64,000 bases of DNA from JTS-AC122 sp050246015 (GTDB lineage: Bacteria; Planctomycetota; Phycisphaerae; Phycisphaerales; UBA1924). Below the pieces are notes generated by a model that saw nothing but the letters and a program-made list of their open reading frames with translations, was not told the DNA's origin and ran no database searches. The DNA is taken from the NCBI GenBank assembly GCA_050246015.1, contig JBFWWU010000005.1:172184-236183 (forward strand), read 5' to 3'. The position numbers and the translations under genes were made by a program. Positions 52,713 to 61,015 of the stretch are shown one piece after another. Numbering within the stretch: position 1 is the first letter of the stretch; every line of letters begins with the position of its first letter.

Positions 52713-53210
52713 TCACTCGAGCGTCGTGTCTCGGCTCGGCGAGGGTCGATCCGTCGCGCCCGTGTCGCGTCCCGGCGGCATCCCCTCCCGCCGGTTCATC
52801 GCCCGCGCCGCCCCAAGCCGCCGCGCCGGCCGCCTCCGGGGCTCGGACGCGAACCCCGACCCCACCCCGCGCCATTCCGCCCCGCACTCCGGACAATGAA
52901 GCCCCGCCGGGTTCAGACCCGTCAGGTCGTAGTGGCACTTCGTGCAGTGGATCGGGCTCGGCGTCGGCCGACGCTGGCACGCGATAAACACCCCCACCAG
53001 AAACACTAGAACCGTAAACGGGATCAGCAGCCCCAGCGCCTGCTTCGGCTGGATCAGCGGCAACTTCAAGTTCCCCAGTCGATACAGCGTGTACTCGATC
53101 AGCAGCAGCAGCACCGTCCCCACCAGCACCGCCGCGAACCCTTTCCACGTCCGACGCCACTTCGCGGCGAGCGCCCAGATCACAACAGCATAGAGAGGAA
53201 ACAGCAGCAT
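52713..53210 (-). CDS. Membrane protein with C-terminal zinc ribbon
   Basis: 165 residues. Three membrane helices (about 1-17, 24-45, 58-78), then a four-Cys zinc ribbon, CTKC at 89-92 and CPEC at 106-109, with the intervening HYDLTGLNPAGLH. A basic, Pro-rich tail of about 55 residues follows. The CxxC-YDLTGL-CPEC type of ribbon recurs in planctomycete membrane proteins of unknown function. The cytosolic side is likely for the ribbon. It converges on the HDOD gene with 35 bases between. Confidence 0.75.
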   Translation of the reverse strand: MLLFPLYAVVIWALAAKWRRTWKGFAAVLVGTVLLLLIEYTLYRLGNLKLPLIQPKQALGLLIPFTVLVFLVGVFIACQRRPTPSPIHCTKCHYDLTGLNPAGLHCPECGAEWRGVGSGFASEPRRRPARRLGAARAMNRREGMPPGRDTGATDRPSPSRDTTLE

Positions 53211-53281
53211 GCGGCTATCGCTGGTCGCCTCTCACATTATTCGCCCCAAGCGACCCCACTAGCGCTCTCCACCCCCCCTCT

Positions 53282-54025
53282 TCACGCCTCCCCCACCACG
53301 ACGAGCCGCTCCGCCGCGTGATCGTACGGAACGCCCGCGAGCGACCCCAGCGCCCGGCATCCCGAAAAACCCGCCCGCTCCAACCACCCGATCAACTCCA
53401 CGGCCGAGTACACATAGTGGCTCACCAGCGTCTCCCGAATCTCTCCGCCCCGCACCACCATCCAGCGCGATTCCACCCACGACCAGTTGTCCAGCACCCT
53501 CGTCTCCGCAAGATAGATCGACCCATCCGGCTGCGGTTCCCAGATCCGCTCCTTGAATGTTCGTGCCAGCACTTCCTTCCCCATCACCTCCATGAGCAGC
53601 CTCCCCCCCGGCCTCAGCGCGCGGTGCATCGCTTGCAGCGCCCGCAGGTTCTCCGACGAATCCCGGAAATACCCGAACGACGTGTACAGATTCAGCACCG
53701 CGTTGTAGGTCCCCGGGCGCTCAAACGTCCGCATGTCTTCGTGGACCCACTCGATCTCGAGCCGCTCCGCGTCCGCCCGCCGACGCGCCTCCTCCAGGTA
53801 CGCCCGCGTCCGATCCACCCCCGTCACCCGGAACCCGCGCCGCGCCAGTTCCAGGCTGTGCCGACCGGGCCCGCACGGCATGTCCAGCACCCGCGCGCCC
53901 GCCCCCAGCCCCAGCATCGCCAGCACGCCGTCCACTTCACCGGGCGTTCGCTCCCAGCGCTTGGCGTGAAACATCTGCGGGCCGAACTCGCTCCAGAACG
54001 CGTCCGTCTCGTGCCACGACGTCAT
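53282..54025 (-). CDS. Class I SAM-dependent methyltransferase
   Basis: 247 residues. Motif I VLDMPCGPGRHSLELARRG (about 46-64), then GVDRTRAYLEEAR, and motif VLNLYTSFGYF (about 108-118) mark the Rossmann-type methyltransferase fold. The N-terminus (ETDAFWSEFGPQMF) resembles UbiE/SmtA-like small-molecule enzymes. Substrate unknown. It starts 11 bases after the stop of the large membrane-protein gene, so the two are probably one transcript. Confidence 0.88.
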   Translation of the reverse strand: MTSWHETDAFWSEFGPQMFHAKRWERTPGEVDGVLAMLGLGAGARVLDMPCGPGRHSLELARRGFRVTGVDRTRAYLEEARRRADAERLEIEWVHEDMRTFERPGTYNAVLNLYTSFGYFRDSSENLRALQAMHRALRPGGRLLMEVMGKEVLARTFKERIWEPQPDGSIYLAETRVLDNWSWVESRWMVVRGGEIRETLVSHYVYSAVELIGWLERAGFSGCRALGSLAGVPYDHAAERLVVVGEA

Positions 54026-54036
54026 CTCGTGCCTTT

Positions 54037-55680
54037 CTACTCCGCCCCGGCGGTCTCCGCTGGCGCCAGCCCCGCCTGCTCAATCTCGCTCGCCGTCGCG
54101 CGCCACGCCCCCACGCAGTGCGCCGCCTTGATCTCAAGCCCGCCTTCCAACTCCAGCGGCTGCGTGATCCGCTCGATCGTCGCCGGGTTGGACTTCACCA
54201 CCACCAGCCCCGCATACCCGCGCGCCACCGGATCCGTCATCGCTTCGTGCAGCCTCTGCGCCGTCGCCGGCTCCACCCGCCCGATCGCTACCGCGTACGG
54301 CGAGTCCGTCCCGTCTCCCGATTCGCTCAGCCCTCGAACTCGTTCCCTCATCCCCGCCTCCACCCGCGACCCGTCAACCTGGTACCCGAAGCCCTTGTCG
54401 GTAAGCCACTCCGCCAGCGCGCGGATGCCGGCGCTCGGCGTGCCCCCGACTCGCGCTCGCGCGCCCCCGACGAACCCCGCCCCGGCCGTCAGCCACAAGT
54501 TCCACCCGTGCTCCTTCGAGAGCGCCGCCGCCATCGCCTTGAGCGACTCCCCTTGCGCGTACGCGGGGTAGTCCTCTTCACCTTCCGCGGCGCCGGCGTC
54601 AAAGAGCAGCACCGCGAAGACGCCGTCGGGAACCCCGCCGTAGGTCATCTGCGAGATCGTGCCCGTATCCCTCGGGATCTTCGCGGCGCCGTTCTGCTCC
54701 GCCTCGCCCGCAGCCTCCTCGGCCTCCGCTTCCGCCTGCGCCTCCGGGAACGCCGCCTTCTCCATCGAGAGCACCCACTGCTCCAGCGGCACATATCGCA
54801 TCAGGTCCAGTGTGTGCGACACCCCGCCCTTGGTGATCAGTGTCACGTAGTACTTGTGCCACCGCCGCTTGTCAACTTCCTGAAGATCCGCCGGCGCGAC
54901 CGTCGCCCCGCCCGGCACCGTCAGCCGCAACGACGACGGATCAAACCGGAACTTCCGCGAACTCACCCGCAGCAGCAGCATCAGGATGTACGCCGCGCCC
55001 CCGTACCCGACCACCACAAACACCCACTGCGACCACAGGTCGTACACCTCAAGCCCGGACGGCGTCTTCTTCGTCGCCGTCCAGTACGCGGTCAGGTCTT
55101 TCAAGACCTGATCCGCGGTCAACTCCGTCCGCTTCCCATCCGGCCCGACCGACACCCCCGTCCCTTCCCGCGTCCGGAAGTAGACCCGGTGCGTTTCCTT
55201 CTGCGAGTCCGTCGATCCACCCACGCCCGAGTAGATCTCCGTTCCCCCCGGTCCCAGTTTCGGGCGCACCGCTTTGCCCACCAGGTTCTCTTCCGCGCCC
55301 AGTTTCCACGCGCGGTCCAGCGACCGCAGCCACGCCAGCCGCGCGGACTCAAGATCCGTCAGCGGCTCCTTCACGCTCCCAAGGCTCTTCGACCCCTGCT
55401 GCTTGCTCTCTCGCGCCGCCAGTTGCCGCAGTTCCGCCGCCGGGTTCTCAATCTTGAGGTACGTGGGGCTCAACCGGCTCGAACTCGACGCAATCTGCAA
55501 GTACCCCTTGAGCTTGAACGACGCGTCCTCCAACCCGCTCCGCGGGTAGATCAGCGTCGCGTCATACAGCCCCCACGTGCCGAATCCAAAGAGCCCGATC
55601 ATGAACACGAACATCCGGATCAACCAGTTCTTGCTGATCCGCGTCGTCTGAACGGCGTGTTCGCCCGCGTGGTGTGTCAT
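54037..55680 (-). CDS. Two-pass membrane protein of unknown function
   Basis: 547 residues. Membrane helices at about 19-42 and 218-240. The segment between them (about 45-215) is predicted outside the cytosol. The second half (about 245-540) is cytosolic, Glu/Ala-rich in one part (AEAEAEEAAGEAE), and holds a beta-rich stretch (FRFDPSSLRLTVPGGATV), perhaps PH-like. No motif links it to an enzyme. It precedes the methyltransferase by 11 bases. Similar proteins occur in planctomycetes as hypothetical proteins; I cannot place it in a named family. Confidence 0.7.
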   Translation of the reverse strand: MTHHAGEHAVQTTRISKNWLIRMFVFMIGLFGFGTWGLYDATLIYPRSGLEDASFKLKGYLQIASSSSRLSPTYLKIENPAAELRQLAARESKQQGSKSLGSVKEPLTDLESARLAWLRSLDRAWKLGAEENLVGKAVRPKLGPGGTEIYSGVGGSTDSQKETHRVYFRTREGTGVSVGPDGKRTELTADQVLKDLTAYWTATKKTPSGLEVYDLWSQWVFVVVGYGGAAYILMLLLRVSSRKFRFDPSSLRLTVPGGATVAPADLQEVDKRRWHKYYVTLITKGGVSHTLDLMRYVPLEQWVLSMEKAAFPEAQAEAEAEEAAGEAEQNGAAKIPRDTGTISQMTYGGVPDGVFAVLLFDAGAAEGEEDYPAYAQGESLKAMAAALSKEHGWNLWLTAGAGFVGGARARVGGTPSAGIRALAEWLTDKGFGYQVDGSRVEAGMRERVRGLSESGDGTDSPYAVAIGRVEPATAQRLHEAMTDPVARGYAGLVVVKSNPATIERITQPLELEGGLEIKAAHCVGAWRATASEIEQAGLAPAETAGAE

Positions 55681-55884
55681 CAGTTGCTCCGGCGTTCGAA
55701 TAACGATAGCGCGGCTACTCGAGTTTTCGGACGTGGGGGCACCCGCTCGGAGCCTCAGCCCGTTCTCTCGCTCCTCTCATCGGCCTATCCAGAGCCTGCC
55801 CGCAACCGACCGACCGAAACCGGCGCCGTACGCCCCGCGCAGCGCCCTCCGCGCTTGCACGCTGTTCACACAGACGCTTCCCGC

Positions 55885-56115
55885 CTAATCCAGTTCGTCG
55901 CTTTCCAGCGTTTTCCGCCACCATTCGTCCGCCCAGGCGCGCCCGTCCGCCGTCGCCATCTCTCGATCGAATCCGCCGTCTCGGACGAGCCTCGTGGGAA
56001 TCCGCGGCAGCCGCGACCCGGCACGCAGCGCCCGACTGAGCCACACCGAATGCACATTCCGCGCGATCGCCGCGCGTACCACACCATCAAACCCGGGGAA
56101 GAAACTGAAGATCAT
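55885..56115 (-). CDS. Small hypothetical protein
   Basis: 76 residues between the large membrane protein and the DNRLRE gene. Sequence starts MIFSFFPGFDGVVRAAIARN and ends WADEWWRKTLESDELD. G/C-rich third positions and a coherent amphipathic composition suggest coding, but no family is recognised and the Shine-Dalgarno sequence is weak. If it is not real, the 697-base gap 55681-56377 holds nothing else I can support. Confidence 0.45.
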   Translation of the reverse strand: MIFSFFPGFDGVVRAAIARNVHSVWLSRALRAGSRLPRIPTRLVRDGGFDREMATADGRAWADEWWRKTLESDELD

Positions 56116-56377
56116 GCCTGCACACGTATCCCGACACCGCGCCGTGCGGTCACCCGGCCACCGCCGCCGACGCGAGCAATCTTGAGAAATATACCAGACA
56201 TTATCCGTTCAGGCGAACCGTTTCGCCAATCTTCGCTCGACTCTCCCCGAGATTCCGGCCGGCAATTGGACAGCCGCGCGTAATCCAGTAGACTTCACCT
56301 TGCGGCGACGGAAGTCTTCGGCCACCGTTTGTCCAGGACTCGCGTGCAACCGCGCCGCGGAGAGAGGAGCTGCGTTC

Positions 56378-57250
56378 GTGATCAACTACCTTCGTGCGTG
56401 GTGCGCTTTGAGCACGATGTGTCTGGGTGCCGCGTGCGCCGCCGACACGATCACTATCCTCCCCAGCAAGGACAACACGCTCTACCAGGACGACCTCGGC
56501 CTGCTCAGCAACGGGCAGGGTGCGTACCTGTTCGCCGGCGTCAACGGTCTGGGTGAGATCCGTCGCGCCGTCATCGCCTTCGATCTCTCCGCGATCCCGC
56601 CCGGCTCCACCGTCAAGTCGGTCACCCTCCGGTTGAACATGTCGCGCACCCAGGACGCCGCCGAACCCGTCTCCCTCCATCGCGCCCTCCAGGACTGGGG
56701 CGAAGGAACGTCCAACGCCGCCGCCAACGAAGGCCGGGGCGCCCCCGCCGCCACCGGTGACGCCACCTGGATTCACACCTTCTTTGATACCTCGGAATGG
56801 ACCGACGGCGCCTCGCCCGCCCCCGGCGGACACTTCGTCCTAGCCCCCAGCGCCACCACCGCCGTCGATCAGGTCGGCCCCTACTCCTGGTCCGATCCTC
56901 TCATGGTCAGCGATGTCCAGACATGGGTCGATGTCGGATCCGTCAACTTCGGCTGGGTCATCCGGGGCTTCGAGGATGGCGCCTCCACCGCCAAGCGCTT
57001 CGACAGCCGGGAAAACTCCGTCGTCGCCAACCGCCCGCAACTCACAGTCACCTTCACCCCCCCCATCGCCGCCTGTCCCTGCGATTTCGACCACGACGGC
57101 GCGGTCTCCAGCCCCGATTTCTTCGGCTTCCTCGTCGCCTTTTTCAACATGGCGCTCGAAGCCGACTTCGACGGCTCCGGTCAGGTCAACAGCGCCGACT
57201 TCTTCGCCTTCCTCACCTGCTTCTTCGAGCCCCCCGCTTCCTGTCAGTAA
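56378..57250 (+). CDS. Secreted DNRLRE-domain protein with dockerin-like C-terminus
   Basis: 290 residues from a GTG start with GAGGAG nine bases upstream. Signal peptide of about 21 residues ending CAADT. A DNRLRE-type beta domain spans about 22-220 (SKDNTLYQDD, RRAVIAFDLSAIPPG, LHRALQDWGEGTSN, SVNFGWVIRG), a module seen in extracellular and fibre-like proteins. The C-terminus has two loop-helix units (DFDHDGAVSSPDFFGFLVAFF and DFDGSGQVNSADFFAFLTCFF), relatives of those at 11100 and 36720. The last Cys pair could close a disulfide. It is 33 bases before cinA, but probably not in one functional unit. Confidence 0.83.
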   Translation: MINYLRAWCALSTMCLGAACAADTITILPSKDNTLYQDDLGLLSNGQGAYLFAGVNGLGEIRRAVIAFDLSAIPPGSTVKSVTLRLNMSRTQDAAEPVSLHRALQDWGEGTSNAAANEGRGAPAATGDATWIHTFFDTSEWTDGASPAPGGHFVLAPSATTAVDQVGPYSWSDPLMVSDVQTWVDVGSVNFGWVIRGFEDGASTAKRFDSRENSVVANRPQLTVTFTPPIAACPCDFDHDGAVSSPDFFGFLVAFFNMALEADFDGSGQVNSADFFAFLTCFFEPPASCQ

Positions 57251-57283
57251 CCGCACCACCCGCGCCGCGGTCTACGCTCTCCC

Positions 57284-58609
57284 ATGCCGCCATTCCACTC
57301 CCGCGCCGCCATCGTCTCCATCGGCGACGAGTTGTCCCTCGGCCAGAACCTCGATACCAACTCCAAGTGGCTCGCCGAACGCCTCATGCGCCTCGGCATC
57401 ATCACCCTCGAACACGTCACCGTCGGCGACGACGAAGCCCTCACCGCCGAGTCCTTCTCCCGCCTCGCACGCCGCGCCGACGTCCTCATTAGCACCGGCG
57501 GCCTCGGCCCCACCCTCGACGACCTCACCCGCCAGAGCCTTGCCCGTGTCCTGCGCGAGCCCCTCGTCACCGACGACGATGCCCTGCACACCCTTCAGGC
57601 CCGCTTCGCCGCCCGCGGCCGCACCGTGCCCGACCTCCAACGCGCTCAAGCCGCTCGCCCCGCCACCGCTCGCATGCTCCCCAATCCCAACGGCACCGCC
57701 CCGGGGCTTCACGCGGTCCTCACCACCTCGCCGGCCCACGCGACGGACGTCTTCTGTCTCCCCGGTCCGCCCGGCGAAATGAAACCCATGTTCGAATCCC
57801 ACGTGCTCCCGGCCCTCTGCCCCCCGCACGGACGCCGCGCATCCACCCGGTTTATCCACCTCGCCGGGATCGGCGAAGGCGACGCCGCCGCTCGCCTCGG
57901 GTCCCTCATGGACCGCGCCCGCATGCCGATCGTCGGCATCACCGCCTCCGGCGGCATCCTCACCTGCCGCGTCCGCTACGAAGGCTCCGACGACGACGCG
58001 GCGGTGCGCTCGAAAATCGATGAAACCGTGTCCGCCATCCGGCACGTCCTCGGTCCCCATATCTTCGGCCAGGCCGATGACACCATCATGACCGCGGTCC
58101 TCGCCGAACTCGCTTCCAGAAACGAAACCCTCGCGAGCGTCGAATCCTGCACCGGCGGCATGCTGGGCCAGATCATCACCGACGCCCCGGGCGCATCCCG
58201 CGTCTATCTCGGCGGGCTCGTCACCTACTCCAACGATCTCAAGGCCGCCCTCGCCGACGTCCCCCGCGATCTCATCGCGGCTCACGGCGCCGTCAGCGAG
58301 CCCGTCGCCCGCGCCATGGCGCTCGGCGGCCTGCACCGCTCCGGCGCCGCTCGCTGCCTGGCCATCACCGGCATCGCCGGACCCCACGGCGGCACCCCCG
58401 CAAAGCCGATCGGCACCGTCTTCATCTCCCTGGCCTCCCGCCGCGACCACGCCCCAGCCGATGTCCTTGTTCGGCATTTCGCCTTCACCGGGCAGCGCGC
58501 CGATATCCGCCAGCGCGCCGCCACCACCGCCCTCGTCATGCTCCTCTTCGAGTTACGCGGCTCCCTCTCAGGGCTGAACCTGCTCTGGCAAGTCCCCGCG
58601 GGCGCATAA
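57284..58609 (+). CDS. cinA: CinA-family protein (nicotinamide-nucleotide amidase / ADP-ribose pyrophosphatase)
   Basis: 441 residues. The N-terminal MoaB/MocR-like domain (about 5-180) opens with AAIVSIGDELSLGQNLDTNSKWLAE and has STGGLGPTLDDLT. The C-terminal amidase (about 275-435) has VESCTGGMLGQIITDAPGAS with the catalytic Ser and ends TGIAGPHGGTPAKPIGTV. Together these two activities recycle pyridine nucleotides. Length and order are standard. Old competence-related names do not imply a role in DNA uptake here. It converges on the glycosyltransferase gene. Confidence 0.94.
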   Translation: MPPFHSRAAIVSIGDELSLGQNLDTNSKWLAERLMRLGIITLEHVTVGDDEALTAESFSRLARRADVLISTGGLGPTLDDLTRQSLARVLREPLVTDDDALHTLQARFAARGRTVPDLQRAQAARPATARMLPNPNGTAPGLHAVLTTSPAHATDVFCLPGPPGEMKPMFESHVLPALCPPHGRRASTRFIHLAGIGEGDAAARLGSLMDRARMPIVGITASGGILTCRVRYEGSDDDAAVRSKIDETVSAIRHVLGPHIFGQADDTIMTAVLAELASRNETLASVESCTGGMLGQIITDAPGASRVYLGGLVTYSNDLKAALADVPRDLIAAHGAVSEPVARAMALGGLHRSGAARCLAITGIAGPHGGTPAKPIGTVFISLASRRDHAPADVLVRHFAFTGQRADIRQRAATTALVMLLFELRGSLSGLNLLWQVPAGA

Positions 58610-58630
58610 CTCGCCCCGCGCCACCGCGCT

Positions 58631-60505
58631 TCACGCCGATGCCGGCTGCGCGACCCCCGACGCCGCCCGCGTTGCCCCCGCCGCCGCCTCATCCTCCTCC
58701 CCTCGGCTCAGCAACTCCTGATACACCGCGTCCACCTCACGCACGTGCCCCGGGTAACTCTGCAGCCCCTCCGCCGACGCCTCGTGAACCTCCCGCGGCG
58801 ACGGCACCCGCACCACGCCCGTCACCACGCTCGTCATGTGCGACGCCAACTCGTCCGGCCGGCCCGCCGCGAACAGCAGCCCGTTCTTCGGCGGCTTGAT
58901 CCAGTCCGGCGGGCCCCCCAAGTTGCTCGCTATCGTGAACTTCCCCGCGTGCAGATACTCCAGCATCACCAGCGGCGAGTTCTCAAACCAGATGTGCGGC
59001 AGAATCCCCACGTCAAACTCCCCCGCCGACGAGATCAGTTGCAGCAGGTCGTACCCCCCCGCGAACGACACCTCCGGGTACATGCACATCCGCTTCCTCA
59101 TCGGCCAGTCGTTCCCCAGCGCCCGGATGTTGAACTGGCACCGCTGACGAATCCGCGGATCCAGCAGCGGGATCGCCTGAAGCAGCACTTCAAGCCCCTT
59201 GTTGTTCCGCGTCGTGCCATAGAACCCCAGCCGCAGCGCGCGCGTCGACGACTTCGGATCCCACGGCGACACCTCGTAGAACGGCGACCGCCGCGCCCTC
59301 CGATTGATCTGGTCAAAGTGCGGCTGCCCCAGCCTCACCCACCGCGCCTTCGACTCGATCAGCCCCATCGAGACATGCGCGCGAAGCAGAAACCGGCTCG
59401 GCGGCGTCACCAGCGACGCCGCGTTCAACGCGTCGATCCCCGCCACACGCCGCCGCCCGTAGTTGTTCAGCACCGTCAGATGATGCGTCGATCGCACGAA
59501 CCGCTCGTTCATGTCCGGCGTGCACGCCGACAGTTCTCGCGGCCCCTCCCCCTTCTCGATCCGCCAATCATGCCTCACCAGCCCTCCCGGATTCGACTCC
59601 AGGTGGCTCTCCCCCGTCACCGTCTCGTACCCGATCGCCAGTTCAGGATCGACCAGCCGGTCCGGATTCGGCGGGCCCGGCTTCCACCGCTCCACGAACT
59701 TCCCCTGCATCACCCGCCTCAGCGTCGGCTTCAGCGATTTCTTGAACCGCCGCGCCACCTCCGACACGTACGGCCCAAACAACTCCTCGATCGATTGACG
59801 CCTGGCCCGCCTCCGCTGCGTCTGCCTCGCATCTACCGCCGGCAAACACCCCACGCACCGCCGACCCCCGTCGTAGTCCATGCACACGCTGTGCTCGCGG
59901 TACAGCAGGTCCACCTGCGGGCAAACATACCAGTAGTTGTGCGGCGTGACCACCACCGGCCGCCCGCCACCCCTCCCCCCGCCGCGCCCCCGCCGAATCG
60001 CCGCGATCAGGTCCAGCCCGTACCCCTCCAAGGAGTGAATGTGCACCAACTCCGACCCGATCTGGTCCAGCCAATCCAGCACCAGCGCCGACTCCGCCGG
60101 ACATGACATCTCGGTGTTCATGTTGTCGAAGTTCGACGCCGCCGGCGAAAGGTTGGGTGAGTTGCGCAGGTCGAAGCAGCGCACGCCGCCCCACGTCTCG
60201 CGGTGCACGATGCTGGGTTTCCGGCGCCATCCGCGATACGTCATCCCCGATTGCAGGTACGACACCTCGTGCCCCGCCATCGCCAGCCCTCGCGCCAGTT
60301 CCGACGCCGACAGGTTGTACCCCGAGCCTTCCCACGCCTGCGCCGACAAGCGCGCCCACCCCAGTATCGCGACCCGTCTCGGTCTGGCCGTGCGAAACCA
60401 CGCGGGCGCTTCGGCTGCCTCGCCGGCGCCCCCCAACTGCCCGTTCACATGCTCTGCGTCTGCTGAAGACATGCGCCAACCGACCCACGCCGCTCCATCG
60501 TTCAT
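58631..60505 (-). CDS. Large GT4-type glycosyltransferase with Cys cluster
   Basis: 624 residues. N-terminal Rossmann half from about 45 (VAILGWARLSAQAW). HNYWYVCP (about 184) and CMDYDGGRRCVGCLPA (about 200) give a four-Cys arrangement known from GT4 relatives with an HDYW...C...CxxC core. The donor-binding half starts near 410 (RLGFYGTTRNNKGLEVL) and ends PHIWFENSPLVMLEYLHAGKFTIASNLGG. The middle (about 220-400) is a long insertion. Start uncertain: ATG 60505 is chosen, ATG 60472 is nearly as likely. Follows queF by 44 bases. It probably builds an envelope polysaccharide. Confidence 0.83.
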   Translation of the reverse strand: MNDGAAWVGWRMSSADAEHVNGQLGGAGEAAEAPAWFRTARPRRVAILGWARLSAQAWEGSGYNLSASELARGLAMAGHEVSYLQSGMTYRGWRRKPSIVHRETWGGVRCFDLRNSPNLSPAASNFDNMNTEMSCPAESALVLDWLDQIGSELVHIHSLEGYGLDLIAAIRRGRGGGRGGGRPVVVTPHNYWYVCPQVDLLYREHSVCMDYDGGRRCVGCLPAVDARQTQRRRARRQSIEELFGPYVSEVARRFKKSLKPTLRRVMQGKFVERWKPGPPNPDRLVDPELAIGYETVTGESHLESNPGGLVRHDWRIEKGEGPRELSACTPDMNERFVRSTHHLTVLNNYGRRRVAGIDALNAASLVTPPSRFLLRAHVSMGLIESKARWVRLGQPHFDQINRRARRSPFYEVSPWDPKSSTRALRLGFYGTTRNNKGLEVLLQAIPLLDPRIRQRCQFNIRALGNDWPMRKRMCMYPEVSFAGGYDLLQLISSAGEFDVGILPHIWFENSPLVMLEYLHAGKFTIASNLGGPPDWIKPPKNGLLFAAGRPDELASHMTSVVTGVVRVPSPREVHEASAEGLQSYPGHVREVDAVYQELLSRGEEDEAAAGATRAASGVAQPASA

Positions 60506-60549
60506 CGTGCCGTGACGACGCCCAAGCCTAGGCGGCGTGCATGTGAATC

Positions 60550-60996
60550 TCACCGCCCACGGTACTCTTCCTGCACGCTCCCGAAGTCCGCGCGGATGAT
60601 CGAGTAGATCCCGCCGCGACCCTTCCAATGCGTGATGACCTGCAGCCACTCCGGATTCAGCAGCGCCACCAGGTCATCCCGGATCCGATTGGTCACCGCT
60701 TCGTAGAAGATCCCCTCGTTGCGGAACGACTGGTAGTACATCTTGAGCGATTTGAGTTCCACGCACCCGCCCCCCATTCCCCCGCTGGCCCCGCTCGGCG
60801 TGCCCTGCAAATCCGTCCCCGCACGCCGCCGGTCCGCCGCGCTGGGCTTGCTGGGCATGTACCTCAGCGTGATCGTCCCGAAGTCCGGATGCCCCGTCAC
60901 CGGGCAGAGCGACGTGAACTCTTCCGCGACGTGCTCGATCACGAACGGCGAGTCGCTGGGCGTCGGAAACGCCTTGAGCAGTGAAACATCTGGCAT
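60550..60996 (-). CDS. queF: NADPH-dependent preQ0 reductase (QueF), with insertion
   Basis: 148 residues. Nucleophile Cys31 and Asp38 in EFTSLCPVTGHPDFG. The substrate-binding segment CVELKSLKMYYQSFRNEG (about 78-95) and FYEAVTNRIRDDLVALLNP follow. QueF reduces preQ0 to preQ1, the last soluble step of queuosine synthesis. Between MPSK (about 50) and CVELKS (about 78) lies a Gly/Ala/Ser-rich insertion of about 28 residues; in short QueF proteins these segments are joined by a tight turn. It is 19 bases behind the S9 peptidase gene. Start chosen by the family N-terminus. Confidence 0.92.
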   Translation of the reverse strand: MPDVSLLKAFPTPSDSPFVIEHVAEEFTSLCPVTGHPDFGTITLRYMPSKPSAADRRRAGTDLQGTPSGASGGMGGGCVELKSLKMYYQSFRNEGIFYEAVTNRIRDDLVALLNPEWLQVITHWKGRGGIYSIIRADFGSVQEEYRGR

Positions 60997-61015
60997 GCCA
61001 CAGCGTAGGGCCGCT

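Noticed and set aside
54118..56283. Open frame of about 720 codons on the plus strand.
   Set aside because: Arg/Pro/His-rich shadow opposite the membrane-protein and methyltransferase genes, with no domain.
58745..60106. Open frame of about 450 codons on the plus strand opposite the glycosyltransferase.
   Set aside because: Arg/His/Pro-rich composition typical of a shadow frame.
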